A stretch of DNA of 64,000 nucleotides from positions 1-64,000 of the forward strand of contig NZ_JBATUX010000018.1 in the NCBI RefSeq assembly GCF_049671445.1. The letters are read 5' to 3'. Of the stretch, positions 1 to 7,939 are shown piece by piece. A program made the position numbers and the translations under genes. The notes under the pieces are model-generated. The model saw only the letters and a program-made list of their open reading frames with translations, was not told the origin of the DNA and did not search any database. This DNA is from Paenisporosarcina sp049671445 (GTDB taxonomy: Bacteria; Bacillota; Bacilli; Bacillales_A; Planococcaceae). The stretch's first letter is position 1. Each line of letters begins with the position of its first letter.

Positions 1-17
1 TCATAAGGGGGATAATA

Positions 18-1268
18 ATGTTGAAAAAATATTGGTCTTTATTCATGCTTTTCCTATGTGCTGTACTTTTAGTAGGCTGTCAAGAAGATATGACTCCAGT
101 ATCTAGCGACAAAAAAGATGGTAACAAGGGAGAAATCACTGTTTGGGCACATCCTTTCACAGGTGATCAAGAAATTGAAGGCGTTATGTGGAAAGAAATT
201 ATCTCAAGCTATGAAAAAGAATCGGGAGTTAAAGTTAACTTTGAACAAATTCCATGGGCAAACCGTGACCAAAAAGTATTGACGGCACTTGCTGCTAACA
301 ATGGTCCAGACGTATTTTACGTTATTCCAGACCAAATGCCACAATATGCAGATGCTGGAATGCTTTTAGAATTGACGCCTTACTTAGAAGATAACGATAT
401 GGATGATTTCGTTGAGTCAGCATTACTTTCAACAACTTGGAAAGATAAAGTATATGGTTTACCAGTTCTACAATCAGTAGATACACTTTTTTATAATGTT
501 GACGTTGTAAAAGCGATCGGCGAAGATCCAACTAAATTACCTGCAACTTGGGATGAGTTTGAGGAGTGGGCAGCTAAAGCGAAAGCAAAAGGATTTTATG
601 CAACAAGCTTCCAAGGTGGAGGTTCAATGAATGGAACGTTATATCCATTCTTATGGCAGGCTGGTGGAGAAGTTTTAACTGAAGATGGTGAAGTATTGAT
701 TAACAATGAAGCTGGTGTTGAAGCTTTCGAATTCATAAACAATATGTATAAAAAAGGATGGGTTCCAAAAGATTCAATTACTGCTATGCACCACGATGAA
801 ATATGGGATAGCGGGAAAATGTTAGCTGTCACAGGTTCAGGGATTTCTGTGAGTGGAATGCTGAATAAGGATATATTTGAATTTGTCATTGCTCCACCAT
901 TAAAAAATAAAGAGCAAATATCATACGGAACAACTGGTATGTTCGTAGCACCAATCAATACGGATAATCCAGATGCATCGGCAGAATTTATTAAATTCAT
1001 GACGAACACTGAAAGTCAACGCAAGTTTAATACCGTTACTCAATATATCCCGACTCGTGAATCAGCTAAAGATATTTTTGACGACCAGAAATATTTGGCT
1101 CAACTTGCATCCTATACTCAGTATGCTTTACCAGGTGTTATTCATCCTGAAGGTCGCACAATCATGCCTTTAATCCAAGCTGAACTTCAAACAATGATGG
1201 AAGGTAAGAAAACACCAAAAGAAGCAGCGGATGCAGCTGCAGAGGCGATTAAAGCAAAAGTTCAGTAA
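18..1268 (+). CDS. Sugar ABC transporter solute-binding lipoprotein
   Basis: This is the extracytoplasmic sugar-binding component of a carbohydrate-uptake-1 (MalE-like) ABC importer. The N-terminus has two lysines, a hydrophobic stretch and a lipobox ending at Cys21 (LLVGC), so the mature protein should be lipid-anchored outside the membrane. The 416-residue length and the body (GEITVWAHP near the N-terminus, GPDVFYV, a GTTGMFVAP segment, C-terminal EAADAAAEAIKAK) fit solute-binding family 1. The ATG at 18 follows AAGGGGG. It heads a transporter set with the two permeases downstream. A hairpin just after it probably lets it be expressed above the permeases. The substrate cannot be deduced. 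Confidence 0.9.
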   Translation: MLKKYWSLFMLFLCAVLLVGCQEDMTPVSSDKKDGNKGEITVWAHPFTGDQEIEGVMWKEIISSYEKESGVKVNFEQIPWANRDQKVLTALAANNGPDVFYVIPDQMPQYADAGMLLELTPYLEDNDMDDFVESALLSTTWKDKVYGLPVLQSVDTLFYNVDVVKAIGEDPTKLPATWDEFEEWAAKAKAKGFYATSFQGGGSMNGTLYPFLWQAGGEVLTEDGEVLINNEAGVEAFEFINNMYKKGWVPKDSITAMHHDEIWDSGKMLAVTGSGISVSGMLNKDIFEFVIAPPLKNKEQISYGTTGMFVAPINTDNPDASAEFIKFMTNTESQRKFNTVTQYIPTRESAKDIFDDQKYLAQLASYTQYALPGVIHPEGRTIMPLIQAELQTMMEGKKTPKEAADAAAEAIKAKVQ

Positions 1269-1277
1269 AAAGTATTG

Positions 1278-1313
1278 GAGAGTTTGATCTGAGTTAGATC
1301 AAGCTCTCTCTTA
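1278..1313 (+). terminator. Attenuating hairpin between binding protein and permease
   Basis: GAGAGTTTGATCT (1278-1290) pairs with AGATCAAGCTCTC (1295-1307) around a 4-nt loop, with one internal mismatch, and TCTTATTT follows. The T-run is short, so partial termination is more likely than complete. Such intercistronic hairpins usually raise binding-protein mRNA relative to permease mRNA. Confidence 0.65.
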
Positions 1314-1343
1314 TTTCAATATACACAGGGAAGGGTGGTTCCG

Positions 1344-2273
1344 GTGAGCAAAGCACTGACTACCAAGACAAGGAAACCGCCTCTTAGTATAAGGCTTAAA
1401 AAAGAATGGAATCGTAATTCCATCGTTTATCTCGTATTAATCCCAGTTCTTATCCACTTCGCTATTTTTCAAGTCTATCCATTTCTATTAAGCTTTTATT
1501 TGACGTTTATGGACTGGAAAATCATTGGTGATCCCGTATTTGTTGGTCTCGAAAATTGGAAGTATTTTCTCAGCGATTCACTAGCGTGGAAAGCCATATG
1601 GAATACCGTGAAATTCTCTATCTATTACATTGCACCAACAATGGCGCTAGGTTTAATTCTCGCACTGATTATTAATTCAGGTGTTCGTGGAGCACGTTTC
1701 TTTAAAGGGGTATTCTTTTTACCAGTTGTCACTTCCTTTGTCATTATCGCGGGTATATGGGGATGGTTATTTAGAGGGACAGAGGAAGGGATGATTAACT
1801 TTATCCTTAGCTTTATTGGAATTGAACCACAATTATTCTTATCGAATTCCAGTCAAGCCTTGGCTGTTCTGGCTGGTTTAAGTGTATTCAAGGTTGCAGG
1901 AAGCACGATGATTTACTATTTTGCAGGGCTGCAATCGATTGACAAAAATTTGTATGAAGCAGCACAGATGGATGGAGCTTCAACATTTCGGATTTTTTGG
2001 ACCATTACGTTTCCTTTGTTAAAACCTATCCACTTTTATGTATTAATCACAACCACAATCGGTTCGTTTCAAATTTTCGACTCTGCCTACTTATTGACTG
2101 GTGGAGGACCAAACTACGCTACAACGACGATTGTTTACTATTTATATCAACAAGGTTTTAATAGTCTTAACTTGAGCTATGCTGCTGTATTATCGTATGT
2201 TTTATTTTTTATCATCCTCGCTATTTCTCTTGTGCAAAGGAAGTACCTAGGGAAGGACTCGAATATTTATTAA
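1344..2273 (+). CDS. Sugar ABC transporter permease, MalF/UgpA type
   Basis: Integral membrane permease of a carbohydrate ABC importer (BPD_transp_1). About six hydrophobic segments are visible, starting with SIVYLVLIPVLIHFAIF. The cytoplasmic EAA loop that contacts the ATPase reads YEAAQMDGASTFRIFWTITFP, one residue longer here than I can call exactly. A GTG at 1335 is in frame, but AAGGGTGG (1331-1338) lies directly on it and is correctly spaced for the GTG at 1344, so 1344 is preferred. It pairs with the permease at 2308. No ATPase gene is adjacent; the MsmX-like protein at 19032-20129 is the likely energiser. Confidence 0.9.
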   Translation: MSKALTTKTRKPPLSIRLKKEWNRNSIVYLVLIPVLIHFAIFQVYPFLLSFYLTFMDWKIIGDPVFVGLENWKYFLSDSLAWKAIWNTVKFSIYYIAPTMALGLILALIINSGVRGARFFKGVFFLPVVTSFVIIAGIWGWLFRGTEEGMINFILSFIGIEPQLFLSNSSQALAVLAGLSVFKVAGSTMIYYFAGLQSIDKNLYEAAQMDGASTFRIFWTITFPLLKPIHFYVLITTTIGSFQIFDSAYLLTGGGPNYATTTIVYYLYQQGFNSLNLSYAAVLSYVLFFIILAISLVQRKYLGKDSNIY

Positions 2274-2307
2274 TTGTCGTATTTTTAAGAAAGGAGAATA
2301 TAAGATT

Positions 2308-3111
2308 ATGAAAAAAATAATCGCATATTTCTCGTTATTCATATTGGGATTTGCCTTCCTAATGCCATTTGTCATCATGTTTCTGGGTTCTTTTAAAGAT
2401 TTAGAATTCACTCAGTTAGATCCATTGTTCTGGATACCTGATGAACCAACTGTCAGTAACTATCTGTACATTATGAGAGACGGCTTATTCTTAAGGTGGA
2501 TATGGAATTCTGTTGTAATAACTGTTATTCCTGTTGTCAGTCAAATGCTCTTTTGCGCAGTATTAGGCTACATTTTCGCGAAGAAGCAATTTGTTGGCCG
2601 TGAATTAATCTTTTGGATTTTCATGGGAGTCATTATGATTCCTCAACAATTATTGATTATTCCTAAGTACATAATGTTTTCAGACTTCGGATGGATCAAC
2701 ACCTACTGGGCTCTTATAATTCCAGAGCTATGGGGTATTATGGGTGTGTTTTTAGTTCGACAATTCCTTCAAAGTATTCCAAATGATTTAGAAGAAGCTG
2801 CATTAATTGATGGTGCTAGTGACATTCAAATATTCTTTAAAATCATTTTGCCACTGTCTATCCCAGTTGTCGCAACCGTTGGAACGTTCTCCTTTATATC
2901 AAACTGGAATGACTTATTCCAACCTTTGATTTATTTAACTCAGGAGAAAATGTTCCCTATAACTTTAGGGCTTGCATCCATCTTAGGTAAGGAGGGGAAC
3001 TTTGGAATTGAAATGGCTGGATCAGTGGTTTCCTTTATCCCTACTTTCTTGATTTTCTTGTTCTTCCAACGTTACTTTACAGAAGGAATTCAAATGTCTG
3101 GCTTGAAATAA
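2308..3111 (+). CDS. Sugar ABC transporter permease, MalG/UgpE type
   Basis: Second membrane subunit of the importer, 267 residues, with an N-terminal transmembrane helix (residues about 5-25) and about five more. The EAA motif EEAALIDGASDIQIFFKIILP sits in the C-terminal half and the protein ends in the GIQMSGLK-type tail common in this family. AAAGGAG lies about 10 bases before the ATG. It is 34 bases downstream of the first permease and in the same operon. No terminator is obvious after it; the next 220 bases contain a dispersed repeat. Confidence 0.9.
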   Translation: MKKIIAYFSLFILGFAFLMPFVIMFLGSFKDLEFTQLDPLFWIPDEPTVSNYLYIMRDGLFLRWIWNSVVITVIPVVSQMLFCAVLGYIFAKKQFVGRELIFWIFMGVIMIPQQLLIIPKYIMFSDFGWINTYWALIIPELWGIMGVFLVRQFLQSIPNDLEEAALIDGASDIQIFFKIILPLSIPVVATVGTFSFISNWNDLFQPLIYLTQEKMFPITLGLASILGKEGNFGIEMAGSVVSFIPTFLIFLFFQRYFTEGIQMSGLK

Positions 3112-3147
3112 TCTTTGGTTACTTAAGGAAAGGCTTTGTTATATAGT

Positions 3148-3236
3148 GCTGTTGGTATTCCGCAAAACAGTTTCGCTTTCCGCGGGCTTACGCCGAACTA
3201 ACTTGGACTTAATGTCTGAGTGGATTTCTGCATTGC
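3148..3236 (-). repeat. Dispersed intergenic repeat A1 (inverted partner at 15388)
   Basis: The stretch including ATTCCGCAAAACAGTTTCGC, CTTTCCGCGGGC and GCCGAACTAACTT is the reverse complement, with a few changes, of 15388-15474. Shared blocks read from the opposite strand include GCAGAAATCCACTC, GTTAGTTCGGCG and AAGCCCGCGGAAAGC. It fills most of the 224-bp gap between the permease and the oxidoreductase at 3327. No coding potential is apparent. Confidence 0.75.
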
Positions 3237-3326
3237 TTTGCTAGCTTCGAAATATGAAAGTGAGTTGGAACCAAATCAACAATATCGTTTAACTGAGCCT
3301 AAGAAATAGAAAGAGGGGATTAAGTC

Positions 3327-4229
3327 ATTACTGATTTGAACATTGGAATCATCGGACTCGATACATCACATGTTGTTGCCTTTACCAAATTGTTGAATGA
3401 TAAGAATCATCCCTTTCATGTAAAAGGTGGAAAAGTAGTAGTAGCCTTTCAAGGGGGTTCTCCAAGTTTTGAACTGAGTAAATCTAGATTGGAGAAATTC
3501 ACTCTAGAGTTAAAAGAGAATTTTAACATCAAGATTGTTCAGTCGATGGAAGAAGTGGCAGAGGAAAGTGATGCAATTTTATTAGAATCTGTCGATGGAT
3601 CGGTTCATTTCGAAGAACTTAAGAAAATAGCCGCATTTAAAAAACCTATTTTTATCGATAAACCATTTACTTTAAGCTCGGAAGTAGCGGCTGAAATGGT
3701 GAAGCTAGCTGAAGAATTTGGAACTCCGGTTATGAGTTCTTCGGCACTGCGTTATGCGGAGAGTATAACAAAGGTTCTTCAGGAACATAACAATAGGCGG
3801 ATTATTGGAGCTGATTGCTTCGGTCCCCTTGAAATAATTGATCAACAGCAAGGGTATTTTTGGTACGGGATTCACATGGCAGAAATGCTATTCGCCATAC
3901 TAGGTCCAGGTGTAAAATCAGTTTCTACAATTTCAAATGAGCATCATGATATTTTAACGGGTTACTGGAATGATGGACGCTTAGGAACAATCAGAGGCAA
4001 CCGAAAAGGCAATAATCAGTTTGGGGCACTCATTCATTTTGAAGAAGGAAGTGAATATGTGACGATTAACTCTCAAGATAAACCCTTTTACGCAAGCTTA
4101 CTTGAGCAAATCATTCATTTCTTTCATAGCGGAAATTCAAATGTTCCGTTAAGTGAAACCAAAGAAATTATCCGTTTCATTGAAGCAGCTCATGAAAGTG
4201 GAAAAGTAGGGAAACCGATTAATTTATAA
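3327..4229 (+). CDS. Gfo/Idh/MocA-family oxidoreductase (start codon uncertain)
   Basis: Predicted NAD(P)-dependent sugar oxidoreductase of about 300 residues. The N-terminal Rossmann domain has GIIGLDTSHV, and the family's EKP motif appears as DKPF. The C-terminal domain has YGIHMAEMLFAILG, with the conserved His in the substrate region. The first canonical start is TTG 3336 (297 aa), but AGAGGGG (3312-3318) is about 17 bases upstream of it. The same Shine-Dalgarno is 8 bases from an in-frame ATT at 3327, giving MTDLNIGIIG. I give 3327 as the likelier biological start with modest confidence. The gene lies alone between a dispersed repeat and the convergent regulator gene. Confidence 0.75.
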   Translation: MTDLNIGIIGLDTSHVVAFTKLLNDKNHPFHVKGGKVVVAFQGGSPSFELSKSRLEKFTLELKENFNIKIVQSMEEVAEESDAILLESVDGSVHFEELKKIAAFKKPIFIDKPFTLSSEVAAEMVKLAEEFGTPVMSSSALRYAESITKVLQEHNNRRIIGADCFGPLEIIDQQQGYFWYGIHMAEMLFAILGPGVKSVSTISNEHHDILTGYWNDGRLGTIRGNRKGNNQFGALIHFEEGSEYVTINSQDKPFYASLLEQIIHFFHSGNSNVPLSETKEIIRFIEAAHESGKVGKPINL

Positions 4230-4240
4230 TCTGATAACAA

Positions 4241-4283
4241 ATAAAAGGCCGATGATTAACTTACTAGACATTCAATCGGCCTC
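4241..4283 (-). terminator. Terminator of the divergent regulator gene
   Basis: GGCCGAT (4247-4253) and ATCGGCC (4275-4281) form a 7-bp stem. Read on the minus strand it is followed by TTTTATTTG, so it terminates the regulator gene. It may also slow the plus-strand transcript from 3327. Confidence 0.75.
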
Positions 4284-4303
4284 GAAATATTATGATCTAA
4301 CTA

Positions 4304-5641
4304 TCAATCTATAAAACTCAAACGATAGATACGACGAGGTCTACCTTTATGCGTGACTTTTTCTTCACCGATAATTTCAACTAACTCTGCATCTGTCCAT
4401 TTTAATAAAATTCGGTTGGCACTTCGCAGTGTGATATTAAGCGTTGTAGCTAAGTCTTGAGCTGTATACTCAATCTTCTTATGTCGTGACACTCGAGCCA
4501 TCAGTTTCGTCATGTAGGATGCTGACATTCCAGCTTTTTCTGCTCGGTCCAGTAGCTTAGGATCCGTAATCGCTAAATTGTAAATTTCATATTGCTTATG
4601 TGATGTGATATCGACCGGTCCTATGACACTTTGATCTTCACGAACTATGTAGCAGACGTTTCCTCCTGAATCAATCGATTGACGCAACGCTAACCGAGCA
4701 TGATTTCCTGACTCTGCCGCGGTGCGCCCAAAGCCGATTCCAAGACTAATCGAAAAGCCTAGCTGAGTTCTAACATCTTGCAGTAAAGGGATGAATTTAT
4801 ATCCTCGTGTCTCACGTTCAAAAATACCACGAGTGGTAATGAATGAATATTCAGAGCCTCCTAAATTGATAAGATGTCCATCTAGCATCTTGGTGTATTC
4901 GAGCAACATTTGTTGAAGGCGTAGTGTTAATAATTGCACGTCATGTTCAGAGGAATATTTGACGCTTACACTTTTATAATTATCGATGTTAATCAACCCA
5001 AAGACGATTTGAGACTCTTTGTTTCTTCTCGTGGTGGTAGCTAGAAGTGCCCGTTCTAACGAAACAATCATATCCTGTTGAGTTGGGGTCACCCATTGTA
5101 CAGGAATGTTAAGTAGCGTTAGTTGATTCGAAACTTCTTGAATTCCAGTAAGGGCAACTGCTTGATGATCTCTATAGTTGTTAAGGTGAAACTGAACAAT
5201 CTCAGTGATATCAATTCGAGAAGAACTGCTTTTGTAGACGAAAAGTTCATGTTGTGAATGTTCATCCAACTCATCTAGTATTTGTTCCACATATTTTTCA
5301 TCAAACGTATCAAAAGATAAGGAACTTAAATTATTTGCAATTTTAATGAGAAATAATGAACGGTAAAGACCGGTTCCCATGAGTGGCATATGGTGTACAG
5401 GAATCTTGAAATCTATGTTTTGTTTGACGAAGTTGTAAGAGTGATACTCTGTAATCATTAAAACTTCGACTTCACTAATTAATTCTTTTGCAACTTGATC
5501 GATTTGACTGGTGGGAGTCGTAATACGAAAAACTGGATTGAAGTTTGGGAAAATTTTTAAGGTTTCCCTTGTTTGATCGACTAATTCCTTGGGCCCTATG
5601 ATACCGATTTTAATTTCTGACGTATCTTGCATATCTGCCAA
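4304..5641 (-). CDS. Transcriptional regulator with degenerate GGDEF/GTP-cyclohydrolase-III-like domain and C-terminal HTH
   Basis: A 445-residue predicted regulator. Residues about 1-190 begin with an alpha/beta start (IKIGIIGPKELVDQT). Residues about 205-345 (FGLINIDNYKSV, LINLGGSEYSF, LGIGFGRTAAESGNHARLAL) resemble the nucleotidyl-cyclase fold shared by GGDEF and archaeal GTP cyclohydrolase III proteins, but no GG(D/E)EF signature is present, so diguanylate cyclase activity is unlikely. The last ~70 residues look like a winged helix (YTAQDLATTLNITLRSANRIL). The TTG start is 8 bases after AAGGGGG. It is divergent from the operon starting at 5855 and is its best candidate regulator. The ligand is unknown. 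Confidence 0.7.
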   Translation of the reverse strand: MADMQDTSEIKIGIIGPKELVDQTRETLKIFPNFNPVFRITTPTSQIDQVAKELISEVEVLMITEYHSYNFVKQNIDFKIPVHHMPLMGTGLYRSLFLIKIANNLSSLSFDTFDEKYVEQILDELDEHSQHELFVYKSSSSRIDITEIVQFHLNNYRDHQAVALTGIQEVSNQLTLLNIPVQWVTPTQQDMIVSLERALLATTTRRNKESQIVFGLINIDNYKSVSVKYSSEHDVQLLTLRLQQMLLEYTKMLDGHLINLGGSEYSFITTRGIFERETRGYKFIPLLQDVRTQLGFSISLGIGFGRTAAESGNHARLALRQSIDSGGNVCYIVREDQSVIGPVDITSHKQYEIYNLAITDPKLLDRAEKAGMSASYMTKLMARVSRHKKIEYTAQDLATTLNITLRSANRILLKWTDAELVEIIGEEKVTHKGRPRRIYRLSFID

Positions 5642-5675
5642 TGGTCTTGCCCCCTTAAATTCATAGCATGTAGGT

Positions 5676-5800
5676 AATGTCTTTTAATGTGATATTGAAT
5701 TCATCATAGTTAGAAAATTCAAATATGTCAAAACATTAATGATTCCAATGTCTTTCGGCTTAATCTACTTTTACTTATTTAAGGACACTATTAGGACATT
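5676..5800. promoter_or_regulatory. Candidate operator: repeated AATGTCYT boxes
   Basis: In the 213-bp divergent spacer, AATGTCTTT occurs at 5676-5684 and 5747-5755. The inverse forms AAGGACAC (5781-5788) and AGGACATT (5793-5800) occur 12 bases apart near the plus-strand operon. This repetition in an otherwise AT-rich gap fits binding sites for the adjacent regulator. The assignment is inference. Confidence 0.35.
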
Positions 5801-5854
5801 TCTTTTAATAAATGGGTTAATAACGATAAAAATACATCACTTGGAGTGAAGAAC

Positions 5855-6871
5855 ATGAGAACTCTTGAAGAGTTAGAAGAATTTATGACGAGGCCCTCAA
5901 CACAGTTAGTTGAAGACATGAAAACTATCGATGGCGATTTATTGATTCTTGGTGTTGGTGGGAAAATGGGTCCAACATTAGCGAAAATGGCCAAAAGAGC
6001 TATTCATGAAGCAGGCATTACGAAAAAGGTGATTGGTGCTTCTCGTTTCTCATCGGGTACTTTAAAACAAGAATTAGAGGACTTTGGTATCGAAACGATA
6101 GCAGTAGATCTTTTGAAAGATGAAGAATTACAGACCTTGCCTGACGTCAAAAACGTCATTTTTATGGCAGGAAATAAGTTTGGCACATCGGGGAATGAAC
6201 ATTTTACATGGGCGATGAATGCTTATCTGCCAGGAAGAGTTGCTGAAAAGTATAAGAATTCTCGCATTGTGGCTTTTTCCTCAGGAAATGTATACCCATT
6301 GACAAATGTCGTTAACGGTAATTGTTCGGAAGACACTAGTCCAGGACCTATCGGTGAATATGCACAGTCTTGTTTAGGCAGAGAACGTGTACTGACGAAT
6401 TTTGCAGTAACGAATAATACACCCACGGTACTGTTCCGCTTAAATTATGCGATTGACATGAGATATGGCGTGTTACTTGAAATTGCTAAACAAGTATTAG
6501 CTGGTAATCCAATTGATCTTACAATGGGCAGCGTGAATGTAATTTGGCAGGGCGATGCGAATGAATATGCACTACGTTCATTAATGCATTGTCAAACTCC
6601 TCCGAAAATCTTAAATGTGACGGGTCCAGAGACACTTTCCGTTCGATGGTTAGCAGAGGAATTCGGCAAACGGTTTGATAAGTTCCCTCAGTTTGTTAAT
6701 GAAGAACAACCAACATCCTTGTTAAATAATGCGACAAAGTCACATCAAATGTTTGGGTATCCGAAGGTGACTCTCCAACAGATGCTCGATATGACAGCGG
6801 AATGGTTACTAAATAAAGGGGATACGTATAACAAACCCACCCATTTCCAAGAGCGTAAAGGAGCGTATTAA
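5855..6871 (+). CDS. NAD-dependent epimerase/dehydratase-like protein with altered catalytic motif
   Basis: Extended short-chain dehydrogenase fold: the Rossmann motif ILGVGGKMGPTLAKMAKRA is near residue 35, and FSSGNVYPL matches the usual Ser strand. The catalytic YxxxK motif reads YAQSC, with the family Glu four residues later (LGRE), so the catalytic Lys is replaced by Cys. It may be catalytically altered or may use a different chemistry. A GTG at 5846 is in frame, but GGAG (5843-5846) is spaced for the ATG at 5855. It is first in the plus-strand operon and its stop codon abuts the next start. Confidence 0.8.
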   Translation: MRTLEELEEFMTRPSTQLVEDMKTIDGDLLILGVGGKMGPTLAKMAKRAIHEAGITKKVIGASRFSSGTLKQELEDFGIETIAVDLLKDEELQTLPDVKNVIFMAGNKFGTSGNEHFTWAMNAYLPGRVAEKYKNSRIVAFSSGNVYPLTNVVNGNCSEDTSPGPIGEYAQSCLGRERVLTNFAVTNNTPTVLFRLNYAIDMRYGVLLEIAKQVLAGNPIDLTMGSVNVIWQGDANEYALRSLMHCQTPPKILNVTGPETLSVRWLAEEFGKRFDKFPQFVNEEQPTSLLNNATKSHQMFGYPKVTLQQMLDMTAEWLLNKGDTYNKPTHFQERKGAY

Positions 6872-7924
6872 ATGTTAAACCCGGAAGTGAAAAAACACTT
6901 ACTTGAAGGAACAGTTATCCCTGCCCACCCTTTAGCGCTGACGGAGAATCGCCAGCTTGATGAAAAAGGGCAACGAGCATTAACAAGGTATTATATCGCT
7001 GCTGGAGTTGGTGGAGTTGCGGTTGGTGTCCATACGACTCAATTCGAAATACGCGATCCTCAATTTAATTTATATGAAAAAGTATTGTCATTAGCCATGG
7101 AAGAAATGAAAAACGCTCAGGTACCGGAGTCTTTTATCAAAATTGGAGGAATCAGTGGTCCACTTGAGCAAGCAATCAAAGAAGCAAGGTTTTTACAGGA
7201 AATAGGATATGATCTTGGTTTGTTAAGTATGGGGGGATTACAAGACTCTACGGAAGAAGAGTTAATTACTCGTACTAAGAAAATTGCGGAAATCATACCG
7301 GTTATCGGCTTTTATTTACAGCCTGCAGTTGGAGGGCGCATCCTTTCATTTGGTTTTTGGAAGCAGATTGCTGAAATTCCAAACGTTCACGCCATAAAAG
7401 TGGCTCCTTTCAATCGCTATCAAACCTTTGATGTTATTCGAGCGGTATGTCACTCAAGTCGAAATGAAGACATCGCTATTTATACAGGAAATGACGATAA
7501 CATCATCAATGATTTATTAACGACTTATCGAATTGATGTGGATGGGAAAAAGGTGGAAAAGCGAATTATCGGAGGGTTACTCGGACATTGGTCGGTGTGG
7601 ACGAAAACAACAGTAGATATTTTCCAGACAGTAAAAGAGACTTTAACACATGGTGAAATTCCGAGTGAGTTATTAACACTCGGACAAGAAATCACCGATG
7701 CAAATGCCGCATTTTTCGATCCAAATAACCAATTTAAAGGAAGTATAGCAGGTATTAACGAAGTATTGGCAAGACAAGGAATTCTTCAAGGGAATTGGTG
7801 TTTGTTAGATAAGGAAAAATTAAGTCCCAACCAAAGTGAAGAAATTGATCGTGTATATGCGGCATACCCGCATCTGAACGACGACGAATTTGTAAAAGAG
7901 AATTTAGAAAAATGGTTTAACTAG
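6872..7924 (+). CDS. DapA/DHDPS-superfamily aldolase or lyase
   Basis: A class-I aldolase-like TIM barrel of 350 residues, longer than the roughly 290-300 of DapA itself. Lys176 in the NVHAIKVAPF strand is the probable Schiff-base lysine, and Tyr148 in GFYLQPAVGG matches the conserved Tyr. GVGGVAVGVHTTQF resembles the usual substrate-binding segment near the N-terminus. In this family the likely reaction is reversible cleavage or dehydration of a keto-acid sugar intermediate. The ATG directly follows the upstream TAA, and GTAAAGGAG lies about 9 bases before it, inside the previous gene. Confidence 0.82.
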   Translation: MLNPEVKKHLLEGTVIPAHPLALTENRQLDEKGQRALTRYYIAAGVGGVAVGVHTTQFEIRDPQFNLYEKVLSLAMEEMKNAQVPESFIKIGGISGPLEQAIKEARFLQEIGYDLGLLSMGGLQDSTEEELITRTKKIAEIIPVIGFYLQPAVGGRILSFGFWKQIAEIPNVHAIKVAPFNRYQTFDVIRAVCHSSRNEDIAIYTGNDDNIINDLLTTYRIDVDGKKVEKRIIGGLLGHWSVWTKTTVDIFQTVKETLTHGEIPSELLTLGQEITDANAAFFDPNNQFKGSIAGINEVLARQGILQGNWCLLDKEKLSPNQSEEIDRVYAAYPHLNDDEFVKENLEKWFN

Positions 7925-7939
7925 TTAGGAGCGAACTAA

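Noticed and set aside
596..1009. 137-codon minus-strand open frame
   Set aside because: Antisense to the solute-binding protein gene, which has clear family motifs; no ribosome site.
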